Numbered from the stretch's first letter, positions 44,834-54,667 are shown. The stretch is 64,000 nt of DNA from an uncultured Bacteroides sp. (GCA_902168185.1 CABHOV010000025.1:62001-126000), one strand, 5' to 3'. Notes: generated by a model from the sequence alone, not told the origin. A program made the numbers and translations.

Positions 44834-45805
44834 ATGACCGCTATACGCAATAATTGGACACGCGAAGAAATCGCAGCCATCTATAATAAACCTGTATTGG
44901 AACTCATCTATCAGGCAGCAAGTGTACACCGTGAGTTTCATGATCCACAAGAGGTTCAGGTATGTACATTGCTCTCAGTAAAAACCGGAGGATGTCCTGA
45001 AGACTGCGCATACTGTCCACAAGCTGCACGCTATCACACCGAAGTAAAAGTGCAGAAGCTGATGGAAGTAAACGAAGTAATAGAGAAAGCTATAGAAGCG
45101 AAAGAAGCTGGTAGCACTCGATTCTGCATGGGAGCCGCATGGCGTGAAGTACGCGACAACCGTGACTTCGATAAAGTAATCGAAATGGTGAAAGGCGTAA
45201 ACTCTATGGGTCTTGAAGTATGCTGCACACTGGGTATGCTCACGCCAGAACAAGCACAGAAGTTAAAAGACGCAGGGCTCTACGCATACAATCACAACCT
45301 CGACACCAGCGAAGAGTACTATGATGATATCATCACTACGCGTACCTATAAAGATCGCCTGGATACCTTAAGCCACGTTCGGAAGGCAAATATATCTGTA
45401 TGCTCCGGTGGTATCATTGGTATGGGTGAACAGGAAGATGACCGGATCGGTATGCTTCTCACATTAGCAACGTTACCTGAGCATCCTGAATCAGTACCCG
45501 TAAATGCTTTAGTACCAGTGGAAGGAACGCCGCTCGAAGATCAACCTAAAGTATCGGTATGGGAGATGGTGCGCATGATCGCCACTGCTCGTATCACTAT
45601 GCCAAGAACAATGGTACGCTTGTCAGCAGGCCGCGTACGCATGAACCTCGAAGAACAAGCACTCTGCTTCATGGCAGGAGCCAACAGTATATTTGCAGGA
45701 GATAAACTTCTAACTACTCCTAACCCAGGCTATATAAAAGATCAGGAGATGTTTCAACAGCTTCAGTTAACGCCCCGGAAGGCGCATAAGGAAGTAATTG
45801 CATAG
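44834..45805 (+). CDS. bioB: Biotin synthase
   Basis: This radical-SAM enzyme inserts sulfur into dethiobiotin. The SAM iron-sulfur motif is [15 protein letters not shown] (CxxxCxxC). Further family residues are in [29 protein letters not shown] and [16 protein letters not shown] with the Arg ligand of the second cluster. At 323 residues it is full length. Other biotin genes are not in the window, and no BirA-type operator was recognised. Confidence 0.97.
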   Translation: MTAIRNNWTREEIAAIYNKPVLELIYQAASVHREFHDPQEVQVCTLLSVKTGGCPEDCAYCPQAARYHTEVKVQKLMEVNEVIEKAIEAKEAGSTRFCMGAAWREVRDNRDFDKVIEMVKGVNSMGLEVCCTLGMLTPEQAQKLKDAGLYAYNHNLDTSEEYYDDIITTRTYKDRLDTLSHVRKANISVCSGGIIGMGEQEDDRIGMLLTLATLPEHPESVPVNALVPVEGTPLEDQPKVSVWEMVRMIATARITMPRTMVRLSAGRVRMNLEEQALCFMAGANSIFAGDKLLTTPNPGYIKDQEMFQQLQLTPRKAHKEVIA

Positions 45806-45831
45806 CGTAGACCGTTAAATATTTTCTCCTC

Positions 45832-45864
45832 AAGGGGATAATCGAGTGACTCGATTATCCCCTT
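45832..45864 (+). terminator. Intrinsic terminator after bioB
   Basis: A 15-bp perfect stem (45832-45846 with 45850-45864) with loop TGA, followed by further T residues, 27 bases past the bioB stop. Confidence 0.9.
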
Positions 45865-46215
45865 TTTATTCCCGTAATAGTGGGTTTCGTTATTCTGAAT
45901 AATGGATGTCGGTTTATTCGAGAGGATTAATGGTTACCACAAATATTTCACAGAGAAAGCTCTCCGAATACTGATTATTTGAATCCGAATACTAAATTCG
46001 GTTAATCTAGGTAGTTGCTTGATTATTGTAATATTACGATTTTAAAATGTAATATATAATTCAATTGCTTAAATACTGTATGTTAAAGTAATACTTTAGG
46101 TTAAGTCCTTACTTATTACAAAATAGTGCTTATGGGCTTGCTAAATAAAATGGAGAGAAGAAAAAGAAATGTATTTAGAAAACGGAGTGGAATTGCGTCA
46201 ACTATAAAAACAAAC
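45865..46215. other. AT-rich gene-poor stretch
   Basis: No confident gene. A plus-strand 34-codon frame (46132-46236) encodes a very basic peptide beginning MGLLNKMERRKRN and overlaps the hairpin at 46216, so it is probably chance. The 10-mer tccgaatact occurs twice, about 14 bases apart, near 45975. The region is more AT-rich than the surrounding coding DNA. Confidence 0.4.
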
Positions 46216-46251
46216 ATGCTGCCCATGGATACTTAATTTCACAGGCAGCAT
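46216..46251 (-). terminator. Terminator of the tiny-peptide genes
   Basis: An 8-bp stem (atgctgcc/ggcagcat) with a 20-base loop, followed on the minus strand by GTTTGTTTTT. It lies 46 bases past the stop of the gene at 46297. Confidence 0.55.
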
Positions 46252-46296
46252 ATTTACAAGGGATATAAATCGAGAGTACAAATATGGTGTTAGTAC

Positions 46297-46467
46297 TTAA
46301 GGTTTATCCTCGATTGCAAATCCTCCTATAGGTGATTCATCATGTGTTACTTTAGCGGAATTTGTCTTACTATTCTTTTTGATAGTATTTGTGTTGACTG
46401 ATGCGAATGTAAAAGATACAGTAACAATAGCCGCGATTGCGATAAGACTTAATACTTTCGTTTTCAT
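46297..46467 (-). CDS. Tiny exported peptide with C-terminal GGF motif
   Basis: A 56-codon frame starts at ATG (46467) with a signal peptide (about 1-23: MKTKVLSLIAIAAIVTVSF, then TFA). A Lys/Asn/Thr-rich middle and the end ESPIGGFAIEDKP follow. The C-terminal 'GG.A.(E)D.' resembles the end of the next small protein (GGGGAVDPK). I recall tiny Bacteroidota proteins with a similar 'GG' tail but no function for them. A mature exported peptide of about 33 residues is expected. It sits 25 bases after the lipoprotein-like gene on the same strand and near the divergent sensor kinase. Confidence 0.65.
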   Translation of the reverse strand: MKTKVLSLIAIAAIVTVSFTFASVNTNTIKKNSKTNSAKVTHDESPIGGFAIEDKP

Positions 46468-46492
46468 ATTTTTCGGAATTAGTCTTTTGTAC

Positions 46493-46624
46493 TTATTTAG
46501 GATCTACAGCACCACCTCCACCGTTTAATTCATTATTGGTTGGAGTTACTTCTTCTTCAGTGCAAGAAGTAATTGTTACAGTACATATAAAGGCAAACAA
46601 AAGGATGTAGATAATTTTTTTCAT
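46493..46624 (-). CDS. Tiny lipoprotein with Gly-rich C-terminus
   Basis: A 43-codon frame from ATG 46624: MKKIIYILLFAFICTVTITS followed by Cys, which is a lipobox, then EEEVTPTNNELNGGGGAVDPK. The mature lipopeptide would be only about 23 residues. The frame is open upstream to 46726, but a start there would put 34 residues before the signal peptide, so the ATG at 46624 is chosen. It is divergent from the histidine kinase, with 104 bases between them, and in tandem with the tiny exported peptide. Function unknown. Confidence 0.68.
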   Translation of the reverse strand: MKKIIYILLFAFICTVTITSCTEEEVTPTNNELNGGGGAVDPK

Positions 46625-46728
46625 AATATGCAAAGGTTTAGTATTTAGTTTTTTTGTGAGTAAATTGTAAGCCAAAGATGGTGGTCTGAATTTTATTTTT
46701 TGAGATAATAAATTTTTGAAAATCACGC

Positions 46729-48873
46729 GTGTACCAAATAAAATATAAGCTATGGTTTCTTCTGATTGGAACCCTTTTTATCAGTACTGATATTGAAGCT
46801 CAAGCATCATCGTCAAGCATCGATTCGTTAAAAACAATTCTTCAAAGTAAACATGGGCAGGATCGTTATGATGTTTTATACAAATTGGCTTATGATCTTT
46901 TCGATGTAGATAATAAAGAGGCGTCAATTTTTGCTGAACAGGCTTACAGGCTAGCATATGATGTTGGAGATAGTTTGAAAATTGTTACTTCAGGAAGATT
47001 GGCAGGACAAATTTTCAGAAGAACAGAACAATTAGAGACTTCCATTGATGTCTTATCTGAGGTGCTTCCTATAGCTCAACGAAATGACTATATAGATGAA
47101 GAAAAGAAAATCTTAAATACATTAGCTATCAATCATACATATCGGGCTGAGTATGATGAAGCTCTAAAGTATAATTTTCAATCATTGGTTATCCGTGAAA
47201 AGGGTGGAAAGAAAGATGAAATAAGCGTTGCTTTAAATAATATTGGATTAGTTTATTTTAAACTTAAGAATTATGAGAGGGCGATAGAATATTATGAACG
47301 TTGTTTGAAGTTAAGAAACGAAGTAAATTATACATATGATCTTGATCGGGTATTGATCAATCTTGGTCTTTGTTATAATCAATTAAAAAACTATAAAGAA
47401 GCCAGAAAGTTTATCAATAAAGGTTTTGAATCATGTGATACAATCTGTAGTGACGCTATAAGTATTGAGGGTAAATTTGGGCTAGGGGTATCGTATTTCA
47501 TTGAGGCTGAAGTAAGTAGTAACGTGGACTATTATGTTACCTCAAAGAAAAATTTCATAGAGTCGTATACGGTCGCTAACAACATTGGAGATAAAAGATG
47601 GCAATTGGAAAACTTGGTATACTTATCCAGGATATATACTCATCTTGACGAAGTCGATAAAGCTAAAAAGTCTTTACATGAAGCAGAAGACATTGCAAAT
47701 AATACGGATTACAACCTGTTACTAATCGAAATTTACAAGGGTTTTTCCATTTTGTACAATAAAACCAGTGAGTATCAGCTGGCAGCATCCTATCAAGATA
47801 AATATATACATCTAAAGGATAGTATATATAGTGAGTCATTAATCAAGAATCTTTCAAAAATCCAAACCGACTTTGAGCAACGCGAAAACATAGCCACCAT
47901 CGCAGCTAAAGAAGAAGTCATCAAACAACAGCGCGACCTAAATATAGCGATAGCAGTAATTGCTATGCTTGCGGGATTATTGGTGTTGGTGTTGCAACGG
48001 AGTAACCGGACGATCAAGCGGGTGAATGCTCAGCTTTCGGAAGCGAAGGAAGTGATTGAAGAACAGAACAAATTACTGGAAAGTAAAAATAAATACCTTG
48101 ATAAAGAGGTTGAGTCGAAGACTGTTGATTTGGAGCGTGTCAACCAATCGCTCAAGCAAGTGAATGATGAGCTCGATAACTTTATCTATAAAACATCACA
48201 TGATATACGTGGGCCGCTCGCGAGCTTAAAGGGGATGTGCAACGTGGCCTTAATGGATGTAAAAGATCCTGTGGCACTCGACTACCTGAGCAAGCTTGAT
48301 ACAACAGCAGAGCGATTGAATACTATACTTACGCGCTTGCTGATCATCAACCAGATTAACAACTCGAAGTTGAGTGTTGCACGTATTGACTTTGAGTCGA
48401 TCGTAAACGATGTGCTGTTGCTGGAGAAGAAAAAGGGACTTCCGCAAAAGCTAAAGATCAGAAGACACATCAGCAATCAATCGACTATATTATCGGATAA
48501 AGAACTTATTCGCATTGTATTGGAGAATCTGATTGATAACGCGATCAAGTTTTACAACGACTCCGAGCGTGTAGATTCATTTGTAGATATACATGTCACG
48601 TCCAATGACCAGGATCAAGTGAAAGTGCGTGTTATCGACAACGGCATTGGTATCAGTGAAGCGAATCCAGGCAAGCTTTTCAGAATGTTCTTCCGGGCAT
48701 CGGAGCGATCGGAGACAGGAGGTATAGGGCTATACATCGTTAAGACTGCTACAGCGAAGCTTGGCGGTAAAGTTGGGCTGCTAACCACTCCTGAGGGTTT
48801 TACTGAATTTTACGTTGTCTTCCCGTCTACACCTCCTAAGCAGGACGATGATGCTGAAAAGCCTTCGATCTGA
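46729..48873 (+). CDS. TPR-containing sensor histidine kinase (orphan)
   Basis: This 714-residue protein begins with GTG at 46729 (a stop lies in frame just upstream) and a signal peptide (about 1-25, ending EAQA). A periplasmic tetratricopeptide array follows (about 35-370; for example LNNIGLVYFKLKNYERAIEYYERC). Then come one membrane helix (about 405-423), a coiled coil, and the kinase core: H-box SHDIRGPLAS with His491, N-box ENLIDNAIKF, DNGIG, and TGGIGLYIVK. It autophosphorylates in response to an outside signal. No response regulator or receiver domain is adjacent, so it is an orphan. The tiny exported-peptide genes lie divergently upstream. Confidence 0.9.
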   Translation: MYQIKYKLWFLLIGTLFISTDIEAQASSSSIDSLKTILQSKHGQDRYDVLYKLAYDLFDVDNKEASIFAEQAYRLAYDVGDSLKIVTSGRLAGQIFRRTEQLETSIDVLSEVLPIAQRNDYIDEEKKILNTLAINHTYRAEYDEALKYNFQSLVIREKGGKKDEISVALNNIGLVYFKLKNYERAIEYYERCLKLRNEVNYTYDLDRVLINLGLCYNQLKNYKEARKFINKGFESCDTICSDAISIEGKFGLGVSYFIEAEVSSNVDYYVTSKKNFIESYTVANNIGDKRWQLENLVYLSRIYTHLDEVDKAKKSLHEAEDIANNTDYNLLLIEIYKGFSILYNKTSEYQLAASYQDKYIHLKDSIYSESLIKNLSKIQTDFEQRENIATIAAKEEVIKQQRDLNIAIAVIAMLAGLLVLVLQRSNRTIKRVNAQLSEAKEVIEEQNKLLESKNKYLDKEVESKTVDLERVNQSLKQVNDELDNFIYKTSHDIRGPLASLKGMCNVALMDVKDPVALDYLSKLDTTAERLNTILTRLLIINQINNSKLSVARIDFESIVNDVLLLEKKKGLPQKLKIRRHISNQSTILSDKELIRIVLENLIDNAIKFYNDSERVDSFVDIHVTSNDQDQVKVRVIDNGIGISEANPGKLFRMFFRASERSETGGIGLYIVKTATAKLGGKVGLLTTPEGFTEFYVVFPSTPPKQDDDAEKPSI

Positions 48874-48910
48874 TTACAGTAGGGAATTTTTTTAGCTCCA
48901 ATTCTATTAT

Positions 48911-48918
48911 CATCTTTG
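48911..48918 (+). promoter_or_regulatory. Possible -7 element upstream of metG
   Basis: CATCTTTG (seven of eight matches to TAnnTTTG) lies 19 bases before the metG ATG. Pattern evidence only. Confidence 0.35.
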
Positions 48919-48937
48919 CACGCTCGTGCATAAAATC

Positions 48938-51025
48938 ATGACTAACTTTAAACGATATACTCTTACGGCTGCTTTGCCGTACGCCAACGGTCCTCTTCAC
49001 ATCGGCCATATTGCTGGCGCGTATTTGCCAGCGGATACATATGCCCGCTACCTTCGGTTAAGGGGAGAGGATGTAGCCTTTATCTGTGGCTCCGATGAGC
49101 ATGGTGTTGCCATAACATTAGGCTCCCGAAAAGAAGGCGTAACACCTCGCGCCTTCGTTGACAAGTATCATCAGCTGATGAAGAAGGCGTTTGAAGATTT
49201 CGGAATCTCGTTCGATATTTATTCGCGCACCTCTAACCCGGTTCACTACGAGACAGCACAGGAATTCTTCAGAACCATCTACGATAAAGATCTCTTCATC
49301 GAAGAGACCTCTGATCAGTATTATGATGAACAGGAAGGTATATTTCTGGCCGACCGCTATATCATTGGTACATGTCCGAATTGTAGTAACCCGAATGCGT
49401 ATGGTGACCAGTGTGAAAAATGCGGCACGAGTTTAAGTCCTAAGCAGCTTATCAATCCCAGGTCTACTGTTTCCGGAAATACACCAGTATTGAAGCCCAC
49501 CAAGCATTGGTATTTTCCATTGGATAAATTTGAAGGATGGCTCAAAGAGTGGTTGATAGAAGGTCATAAAGACTGGAAGACAAATGTATATGGTCAGTGT
49601 AAATCATGGCTTGACCAGGGGTTACAACCACGTTCCATCACACGTGATCTTGATTGGGGTATTCCTGTTCCGCTACCGGATGCCAATGGCAAAGTACTAT
49701 ACGTTTGGTTCGATGCACCGATCGGGTATATATCTGCAACAAAAGAATGGAAGCCGAACGACTGGCAGAAGTATTGGAAAGATCCTGAAACACGACTGAT
49801 TCATTTTATAGGTAAAGACAATATTGTATTCCATTGTATAATTTTCCCGGCGATGTTGAAAGCTGCCGGTGAATATATTCTTCCTGACAACGTTCCGGCA
49901 AATGAATTTCTAAACCTGGAAGGGGAGAAGCTTTCTACTTCGCGTAATCATGCGGTATGGCTACATGAGTACTTGCAAGATTTACCTGGAAGAAGAGATG
50001 AGCTACGATATGTATTAACTTCCATCTCACCTGAAACAAAAGATGCTGACTTTACCTGGAAAGATTATCAACAGAAGGTGAACAGCGAGATGGTATCTAT
50101 ACTTGGTAATTTTGTGAATCGTGTAATGGTGCTTACCTGGAAATACTTCGATGGTAAAGTTCCTTCTGAACATGAATTGCCAGGTACAGATGATCGAAGA
50201 AAAAGAGTTCTGTCTCTGTACACACAAGCGCATGCCGATCTGGACAAAGCTGTAAAAGATATGGCAGATGCGTTGAAGAACTTCCGTTTCCGTGAAGCTC
50301 AATTCCAGATGCTGAATTTGTCGCGCATAGGAAACAAATTCCTGGCAGATACAGAGCCTTGGAAGCTGGCCAAAGAAGACATGGAAGCAGTTGGATGTAT
50401 ACTAAACTATGCATTAACGATTGTTGGAAATATAGCACTTGCCATGGAACCATTTTTACCGGATGGTGCTGCGAGCATTTGCAAACAACTGAACAGCGAT
50501 TTGAAGCAAAGCAGAAAAAATTTCTGGGAAAAAGAAGCGATGGTTCATATCGTTCCGCAAGGTCATTCGTTGGGAAAAGCAGAATTACTCTATAGGAATG
50601 TAGAAGATACTGAGATTGAAAAGCAAACTGAGCGTTTAAAGAAGCATCAGCCAGTGGTTCAAGCAGCCGCTATAGATAATCCTGTGAAGCCACTCAAGTC
50701 AGAGATTGTATTCGATGACTTTGCCAAACTGGATATTCGTATAGGTACAGTTACTGCTGCAGAGAAAATGGAGAAGTCAAATAAACTATTGAAGCTGCGT
50801 GTAGACGATGGGTTGGGAGGCAGAACCATTTTGAGTGGTATAGCACTGCACTATACTCCGGAAGAAATGATTGGAAAGCAAGTGACATTTATAGCGAATC
50901 TCGCGCCACGCAAGATGATGGGCACAGAATCACAAGGCATGATACTGATGGCAGAAGATAAAGACGGCAAGCTTAAACTAGTGAGTCCTATTAATGAAGT
51001 ATCATCCGGATCGCAAGTATCCTGA
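48938..51025 (+). CDS. metG: Methionyl-tRNA synthetase with C-terminal tRNA-binding domain
   Basis: MetRS attaches methionine to tRNA. The HIGH motif is in [20 protein letters not shown], a zinc knuckle CPNC...CEKC is in the insert, and the KMSKS-type motif is [15 protein letters not shown]-terminal OB-fold tRNA-binding domain (about 585-695: [20 protein letters not shown]) is fused. The open frame reaches a GTG at 48926; the ATG at 48938 is chosen, giving 695 residues, normal for the long dimeric type. Confidence 0.96.
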   Translation: MTNFKRYTLTAALPYANGPLHIGHIAGAYLPADTYARYLRLRGEDVAFICGSDEHGVAITLGSRKEGVTPRAFVDKYHQLMKKAFEDFGISFDIYSRTSNPVHYETAQEFFRTIYDKDLFIEETSDQYYDEQEGIFLADRYIIGTCPNCSNPNAYGDQCEKCGTSLSPKQLINPRSTVSGNTPVLKPTKHWYFPLDKFEGWLKEWLIEGHKDWKTNVYGQCKSWLDQGLQPRSITRDLDWGIPVPLPDANGKVLYVWFDAPIGYISATKEWKPNDWQKYWKDPETRLIHFIGKDNIVFHCIIFPAMLKAAGEYILPDNVPANEFLNLEGEKLSTSRNHAVWLHEYLQDLPGRRDELRYVLTSISPETKDADFTWKDYQQKVNSEMVSILGNFVNRVMVLTWKYFDGKVPSEHELPGTDDRRKRVLSLYTQAHADLDKAVKDMADALKNFRFREAQFQMLNLSRIGNKFLADTEPWKLAKEDMEAVGCILNYALTIVGNIALAMEPFLPDGAASICKQLNSDLKQSRKNFWEKEAMVHIVPQGHSLGKAELLYRNVEDTEIEKQTERLKKHQPVVQAAAIDNPVKPLKSEIVFDDFAKLDIRIGTVTAAEKMEKSNKLLKLRVDDGLGGRTILSGIALHYTPEEMIGKQVTFIANLAPRKMMGTESQGMILMAEDKDGKLKLVSPINEVSSGSQVS

Positions 51026-51110
51026 TTAGTATAGATATTCAGTATAGGTTAATCGTACGCTATATAAGCAATCTTGCGATTAACCTATATTGATTACCAT
51101 GAAGGTTTTT

Positions 51111-51395
51111 TTACTGAATACCCTTCTCGTCCCAGGTCACATCACCACTCTTCCTGGCGTGAACCTTCATCGTTACCACAACTTCGTCTGCGCCTGAATC
51201 GAGGCAAATCTGTTGTGCTTCTTTGGCAACACGCATGATGGTATCGTAATCTCCCTGCATAACGGTTTCCATAGCACCGACTTTATAGGCTACACCGGAT
51301 TTATCGATGACTTCAATAGCTTTATCAATTATGGGATAAGGATGCCCTTTGGATATAGGTACAATTTGAATGGCTATGTGTACTTGATTTTTCAT
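51111..51395 (-). CDS. MTH1187 / thiamine-binding family protein
   Basis: A 94-residue protein with the family pattern HIAIQIVPI near the start, AIEVIDKSGVAYKVGAMETVMQGDYDTIM in the middle, and VVVTMKVHARKSGDVTW at the end. Relatives (MTH1187, YkoF-like) bind thiamine or related ligands in a small ferredoxin-like fold. It follows pth by 15 bases on the same strand, so it is probably cotranscribed; a link to thiamine is from family knowledge only. Confidence 0.85.
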   Translation of the reverse strand: MKNQVHIAIQIVPISKGHPYPIIDKAIEVIDKSGVAYKVGAMETVMQGDYDTIMRVAKEAQQICLDSGADEVVVTMKVHARKSGDVTWDEKGIQ

Positions 51396-51410
51396 AATGC
51401 AATAGGTATA

Positions 51411-51971
51411 CTATTTATTGAAGTGATTCATGGTGCGCTCAGGGCCAATGGTGCAAAATGATAAGACTATCTCATTCGCCTTGTTTATGATTTCAGGAAG
51501 GGCATTGAATTCTTCTTTGCTAAAATTACTAAGTACAAAATCTACTTGCTGTCCTTTCCCAAAATCACTGCCAATACCAAAGCGTAGCCTTGAATACTCC
51601 TGACCGGACAGTAACAGTTCTATATTCTTCAATCCGTTGTGTCCCGCTGCACTGCCTTTTGTACGAAGACGCAAACTTCCAAAAGGGAGAGCCAGGTCAT
51701 CGACAATCACTAATAAATTTTCTTTTGGAATTTTAAGCTCCTGTAGCCAATACGCGATTGCCTTACCACTCAGGTTCATATAGGTAGTAGGCTTTATCAG
51801 GTGAATGCTCTTGCCCTTAAATTTGAATTCAGTTTTTTCTGCTAGCCTGCCCGTTGTGAAGTTTACTTTATGCTGGTCTGCGAGTTGATCCAATACAAGA
51901 AAGCCTATATTATGGCGCGTGAGTTCATACTCCGCCCCGATGTTGCCAAGTCCTGCAATTAAAAACTTCAT
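51411..51971 (-). CDS. pth: Peptidyl-tRNA hydrolase
   Basis: Pth frees tRNA from peptidyl-tRNA dropped by ribosomes. The active-site residues are seen in [22 protein letters not shown] (Asn and His), [17 protein letters not shown] and [30 protein letters not shown] (Asp). Length 186 is normal. It follows rplY on the same strand, an order common in bacteria, although a strong terminator lies between them. Confidence 0.96.
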   Translation of the reverse strand: MKFLIAGLGNIGAEYELTRHNIGFLVLDQLADQHKVNFTTGRLAEKTEFKFKGKSIHLIKPTTYMNLSGKAIAYWLQELKIPKENLLVIVDDLALPFGSLRLRTKGSAAGHNGLKNIELLLSGQEYSRLRFGIGSDFGKGQQVDFVLSNFSKEEFNALPEIINKANEIVLSFCTIGPERTMNHFNK

Positions 51972-52053
51972 CTGAATAATTTATAGTCGCATGTGAGTGA
52001 TGATAAACTGACGTTACGCGAACCCAAAGATTTCATTCGAATCGGTAATAAAC

Positions 52054-52089
52054 AAAAAATCCTTCCCGGTTTCTAGGGAAGGATTTTTT
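52054..52089 (-). terminator. Intrinsic terminator after rplY
   Basis: A 14-bp perfect stem (52054-52067 with 52076-52089) with an 8-base loop and a T run on the minus strand, 18 bases past the rplY stop. Confidence 0.9.
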
Positions 52090-52107
52090 ATATGATAAGG
52101 TATCAAA

Positions 52108-52761
52108 TTACTTTTTACCTTCTTCTTTCTTAGGAGCTTCAGCTTTTTTAGCAGCAGCAGGAGCAGCGGCAGCAGGAGCAGCAGCGGCAGCAGCAGCTTC
52201 ATCGGCAGCCAATTTAGCGGCACGTGGAACTTCAACAGCAGCGATTGTTGCTTGCTTAGGGTCAAGGAATTCCAGACCTTCTAATTGCATATCACTGATC
52301 TTGATAGCGTGATGAAAGTCAAGTGAGGTAACATCGATATCGATATGATCTGGCATATCTTTCGGGAAACCGTATACTTTCAACGCAGCGCGTTTACGCA
52401 CCAGTGTACCACCTTTAGCCACACCAGGAGCCACACCAACCAGACGAACAGGAATGCTCATCTTGATTTTTCTGTCTTCAGATATACGCAGGAAATCAGC
52501 GTGAAGGATTACTTCACTTACCGGATGGAATTGAACTTCCTGAAGAATAGCCTGAGCTTCTTCACCTTCGATATTGATGTGTACAAAATGCGCTTCAGTG
52601 GTATAAACCAATTCACGGAACAGGATCATCGGAGAGTAAAAATGAATTTGTTCATTTCCTCCGTACAATACACAGGGAACAAGACCCTCATCCCGTAACT
52701 TCTGGGAACCAGTCTTGCCGAGATTTGCTCTTCTATACCCTATAATCTCAACAGTTTTCAT
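52108..52761 (-). CDS. rplY: Ribosomal protein bL25 (Ctc form)
   Basis: bL25 binds 5S rRNA. The N-terminal domain starts EIIGYRRANLGKTGSQKLRDEGLVPCVLYGG and the beta C-terminal domain of the longer CTC form follows (VRLVGVAPGVAKGGTLV, DMPDHIDIDVTSLDFHHAIKISD). The last 35 residues are an Ala/Pro/Lys low-complexity tail (EAAAAAAAPAAAAPAAAKKAE), encoded by a GC-rich tri-nucleotide-like tract around 52140-52200. It follows prs by 36 bases. Confidence 0.95.
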   Translation of the reverse strand: MKTVEIIGYRRANLGKTGSQKLRDEGLVPCVLYGGNEQIHFYSPMILFRELVYTTEAHFVHINIEGEEAQAILQEVQFHPVSEVILHADFLRISEDRKIKMSIPVRLVGVAPGVAKGGTLVRKRAALKVYGFPKDMPDHIDIDVTSLDFHHAIKISDMQLEGLEFLDPKQATIAAVEVPRAAKLAADEAAAAAAAPAAAAPAAAKKAEAPKKEEGKK

Positions 52762-52797
52762 AAGTATATAATTGTTTAATTAAAAAATTTCTAAGTT

Positions 52798-53727
52798 TTA
52801 AAGTTTGATAAAGAGTGAACTGATCGACTCATTATCATGAATTTTGCGAATGGCTTTTGCAAAGAGTGTAGAAACTGAAAGCACTTTTATTTTTGAGCTC
52901 TCCTGTTTCAAGGGAATCGTATCCGACACCACTAACTCTTCCAGTAAAGATCCATCGATATTTTGATAGGCGTTGCCTGAAAGCACAGCGTGTGTACATA
53001 CTGCGCGCACTGACTTGGCACCTTTTTCTTTTAACAATGTAGCGGCCTTGCAGATTGTACCAGCAGTATCAACAAGATCATCCACCAGTACAACATCTTT
53101 ACCATCAACTTCTCCGATGAGTCTCATGGAGTCTACTTTGTTTGCTTCTTTTCTGTGCTTATCACAAACTGCGAGGTCAGCATCAAAGAATTTAGCAAAG
53201 CTTCTTGCTCTTTTTATACCACCAACATCCGGAGATGCAAACATAATATCGCTTAAACCTAAAGATTTAAGGTAAGGAACAAATATATAGGAGCCATCTA
53301 AGTGATCTACAGGAATATCGAAGAAGCCCTGAATCTGATCAGCATGTAAATCACACGCCATGATGCGTGTTGCTCCTGCTGCAGAAATAAGATTAGCATG
53401 AAGCTTGGCAGCTATAGCAACTCTGGGTTTATCTTTTCGGTCTTGACGAGCGTACCCGAAATAAGGAATCACAACATTGACGCTGGATGCACTGGCACGT
53501 TTGGCAGCATCTACCATCAACAACAATTCCATCAGGTTATCAGAAGGAGGGAAGGTTGATTGGATTAGAAATACTTCATGGCCGCGAACAGATTCTGTGA
53601 TGTAAGGTGACATTTCACCATCGCTGAATTGCTGATAGTTTACTTCACCTAAACGCTCACCATAAGCGTTGGCGATTTTTTCAGCCAGGTAGGTCGTAGC
53701 TCTTCCGCTAAAAATTTTAACTGCCAT
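52798..53727 (-). CDS. prs: Ribose-phosphate pyrophosphokinase
   Basis: Prs makes PRPP for nucleotides, His and Trp. The 309-residue protein has FSDGEMSPYITESVRG, the ATP-region FGYARQDRKDKPRVAI, ACDLHADQIQGFFDIPVDHL and the PRPP-binding loop VVLVDDLVDTAGTICKAA. It heads the prs-rplY transcript. Confidence 0.97.
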   Translation of the reverse strand: MAVKIFSGRATTYLAEKIANAYGERLGEVNYQQFSDGEMSPYITESVRGHEVFLIQSTFPPSDNLMELLLMVDAAKRASASSVNVVIPYFGYARQDRKDKPRVAIAAKLHANLISAAGATRIMACDLHADQIQGFFDIPVDHLDGSYIFVPYLKSLGLSDIMFASPDVGGIKRARSFAKFFDADLAVCDKHRKEANKVDSMRLIGEVDGKDVVLVDDLVDTAGTICKAATLLKEKGAKSVRAVCTHAVLSGNAYQNIDGSLLEELVVSDTIPLKQESSKIKVLSVSTLFAKAIRKIHDNESISSLFIKL

Positions 53728-53815
53728 GGTTGTGCCCCGTTAGGTCATTACCGGTTAATTGTTATCAAGTATACTGATTCGTTTTATAAACGAATTCAAG
53801 GACAACGTTTAACGA

Positions 53816-53839
53816 AGAATCCCGCATAAGCGGGATTCT
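53816..53839 (-). terminator. Hairpin downstream of tRNA-Gln
   Basis: A 10-bp perfect stem (agaatcccgc/gcgggattct) with loop ATAA, 9 bases beyond the tRNA 3' end on the minus strand. The tail is TTCGTT, so it is a weak terminator or a processing hairpin. Confidence 0.65.
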
Positions 53840-53848
53840 AAAAAACTG

Positions 53849-53921
53849 TTGTCCGACCAGGGCTCGAACCTGGACTTTCCTGAATCAAAATCAGGCGTGT
53901 TGCCAGTTACACCATCGGACA
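53849..53921 (-). tRNA. tRNA-Gln (anticodon TTG)
   Basis: The minus-strand sequence folds as a full cloverleaf: acceptor TGTCCGA pairs with TCGGACA, the anticodon stem CCTGA/TCAGG encloses TTTTGAT with anticodon TTG (reads CAA), and the T-arm is CCAGG-TTCGAGC-CCTGG. The discriminator is A and CCA is not encoded. It stands alone between purL/DUF4136 and prs. Confidence 0.95.
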
Positions 53922-54019
53922 ATACTCACCTGAAACCGGTCAATTCGATGTCAGACCCATGAATTTGGGATTGCAAAGGTAGAATTATTTTTCAGAAATG
54001 TTAATCTCAGCGAAAAAAT

Positions 54020-54595
54020 TTAGAGATCATTTTCTTGGTTGGAGACAGTTGTGCCTTCCATAAAGCCTTCTGCCCAGAAACGATACTTATCAAGGATTGA
54101 AATAACTGCATTTCGAAGATGCCTGCTGTTGTTGAAATCAATCGAGCCATACATGGTGGTAGCATAGCCTTGCCATATAGATCTGTTCTGACGTCTGTCG
54201 TAAAATTGAATGAGAAGTGTGCCCGTACTCATTGTAAATTTCTGAGCATCATATTCTATATTATCATTCTGAGTCTTTACCCATTCTTCTATAGCAGGTT
54301 GATTGTAGCCATTAAACCGGAGACTATCATCGAACATCTTGAATCCTATAATAAGATGTGGTCTGTTTTCTGATTGACGATAGCCCAGAAATTTCATGCG
54401 TGCTACAATTGATTTCTCAATGATAGAGTTTACCATGCTGGAGTCAGCAGGGCCTGCAGGCTTCATAATGTCAAACGTTCGATATTTTTTAAAGTTGCCT
54501 TTATAGCTATAGTCGTATTCGACTGGTAATTCTTTATATCCTAGGCACGAGGTGAGAAGTGCCAATACTACTAGAGGAGCTAAAATCTTCTTCAT
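54020..54595 (-). CDS. DUF4136 lipoprotein
   Basis: A 191-residue lipoprotein: signal MKKILAPLVVLALLTS followed by the lipobox Cys at 17. The body fits DUF4136 (EYDYSYKGNFKKYRTFDI near the start; IIEKSIVARMKFLGYRQSENRPHLIIGF; TLLIQFYDRRQNRSIWQGYA). Function unknown; probably outer-membrane attached. It lies 72 bases after purL on the same strand, so it may be read through from it. Confidence 0.8.
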   Translation of the reverse strand: MKKILAPLVVLALLTSCLGYKELPVEYDYSYKGNFKKYRTFDIMKPAGPADSSMVNSIIEKSIVARMKFLGYRQSENRPHLIIGFKMFDDSLRFNGYNQPAIEEWVKTQNDNIEYDAQKFTMSTGTLLIQFYDRRQNRSIWQGYATTMYGSIDFNNSRHLRNAVISILDKYRFWAEGFMEGTTVSNQENDL

Positions 54596-54667
54596 AAGCC
54601 GGCATGTTATTCTGTGAATATAAGGTTAATCATTCATCAGAACAACAGCCGGTTAGACCTTTTGTTA

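Noticed and set aside
46132-46236. 34-codon basic plus-strand frame next to the tiny-peptide genes
   Set aside because: No signal peptide, overlaps a hairpin that acts as a terminator for the opposite strand, and composition is AT-driven.
52140-52200. Tri-nucleotide-like repeat that could be taken for a microsatellite or CRISPR-like array
   Set aside because: It encodes the Ala/Pro tail of ribosomal protein bL25; no spacers or regular unit.
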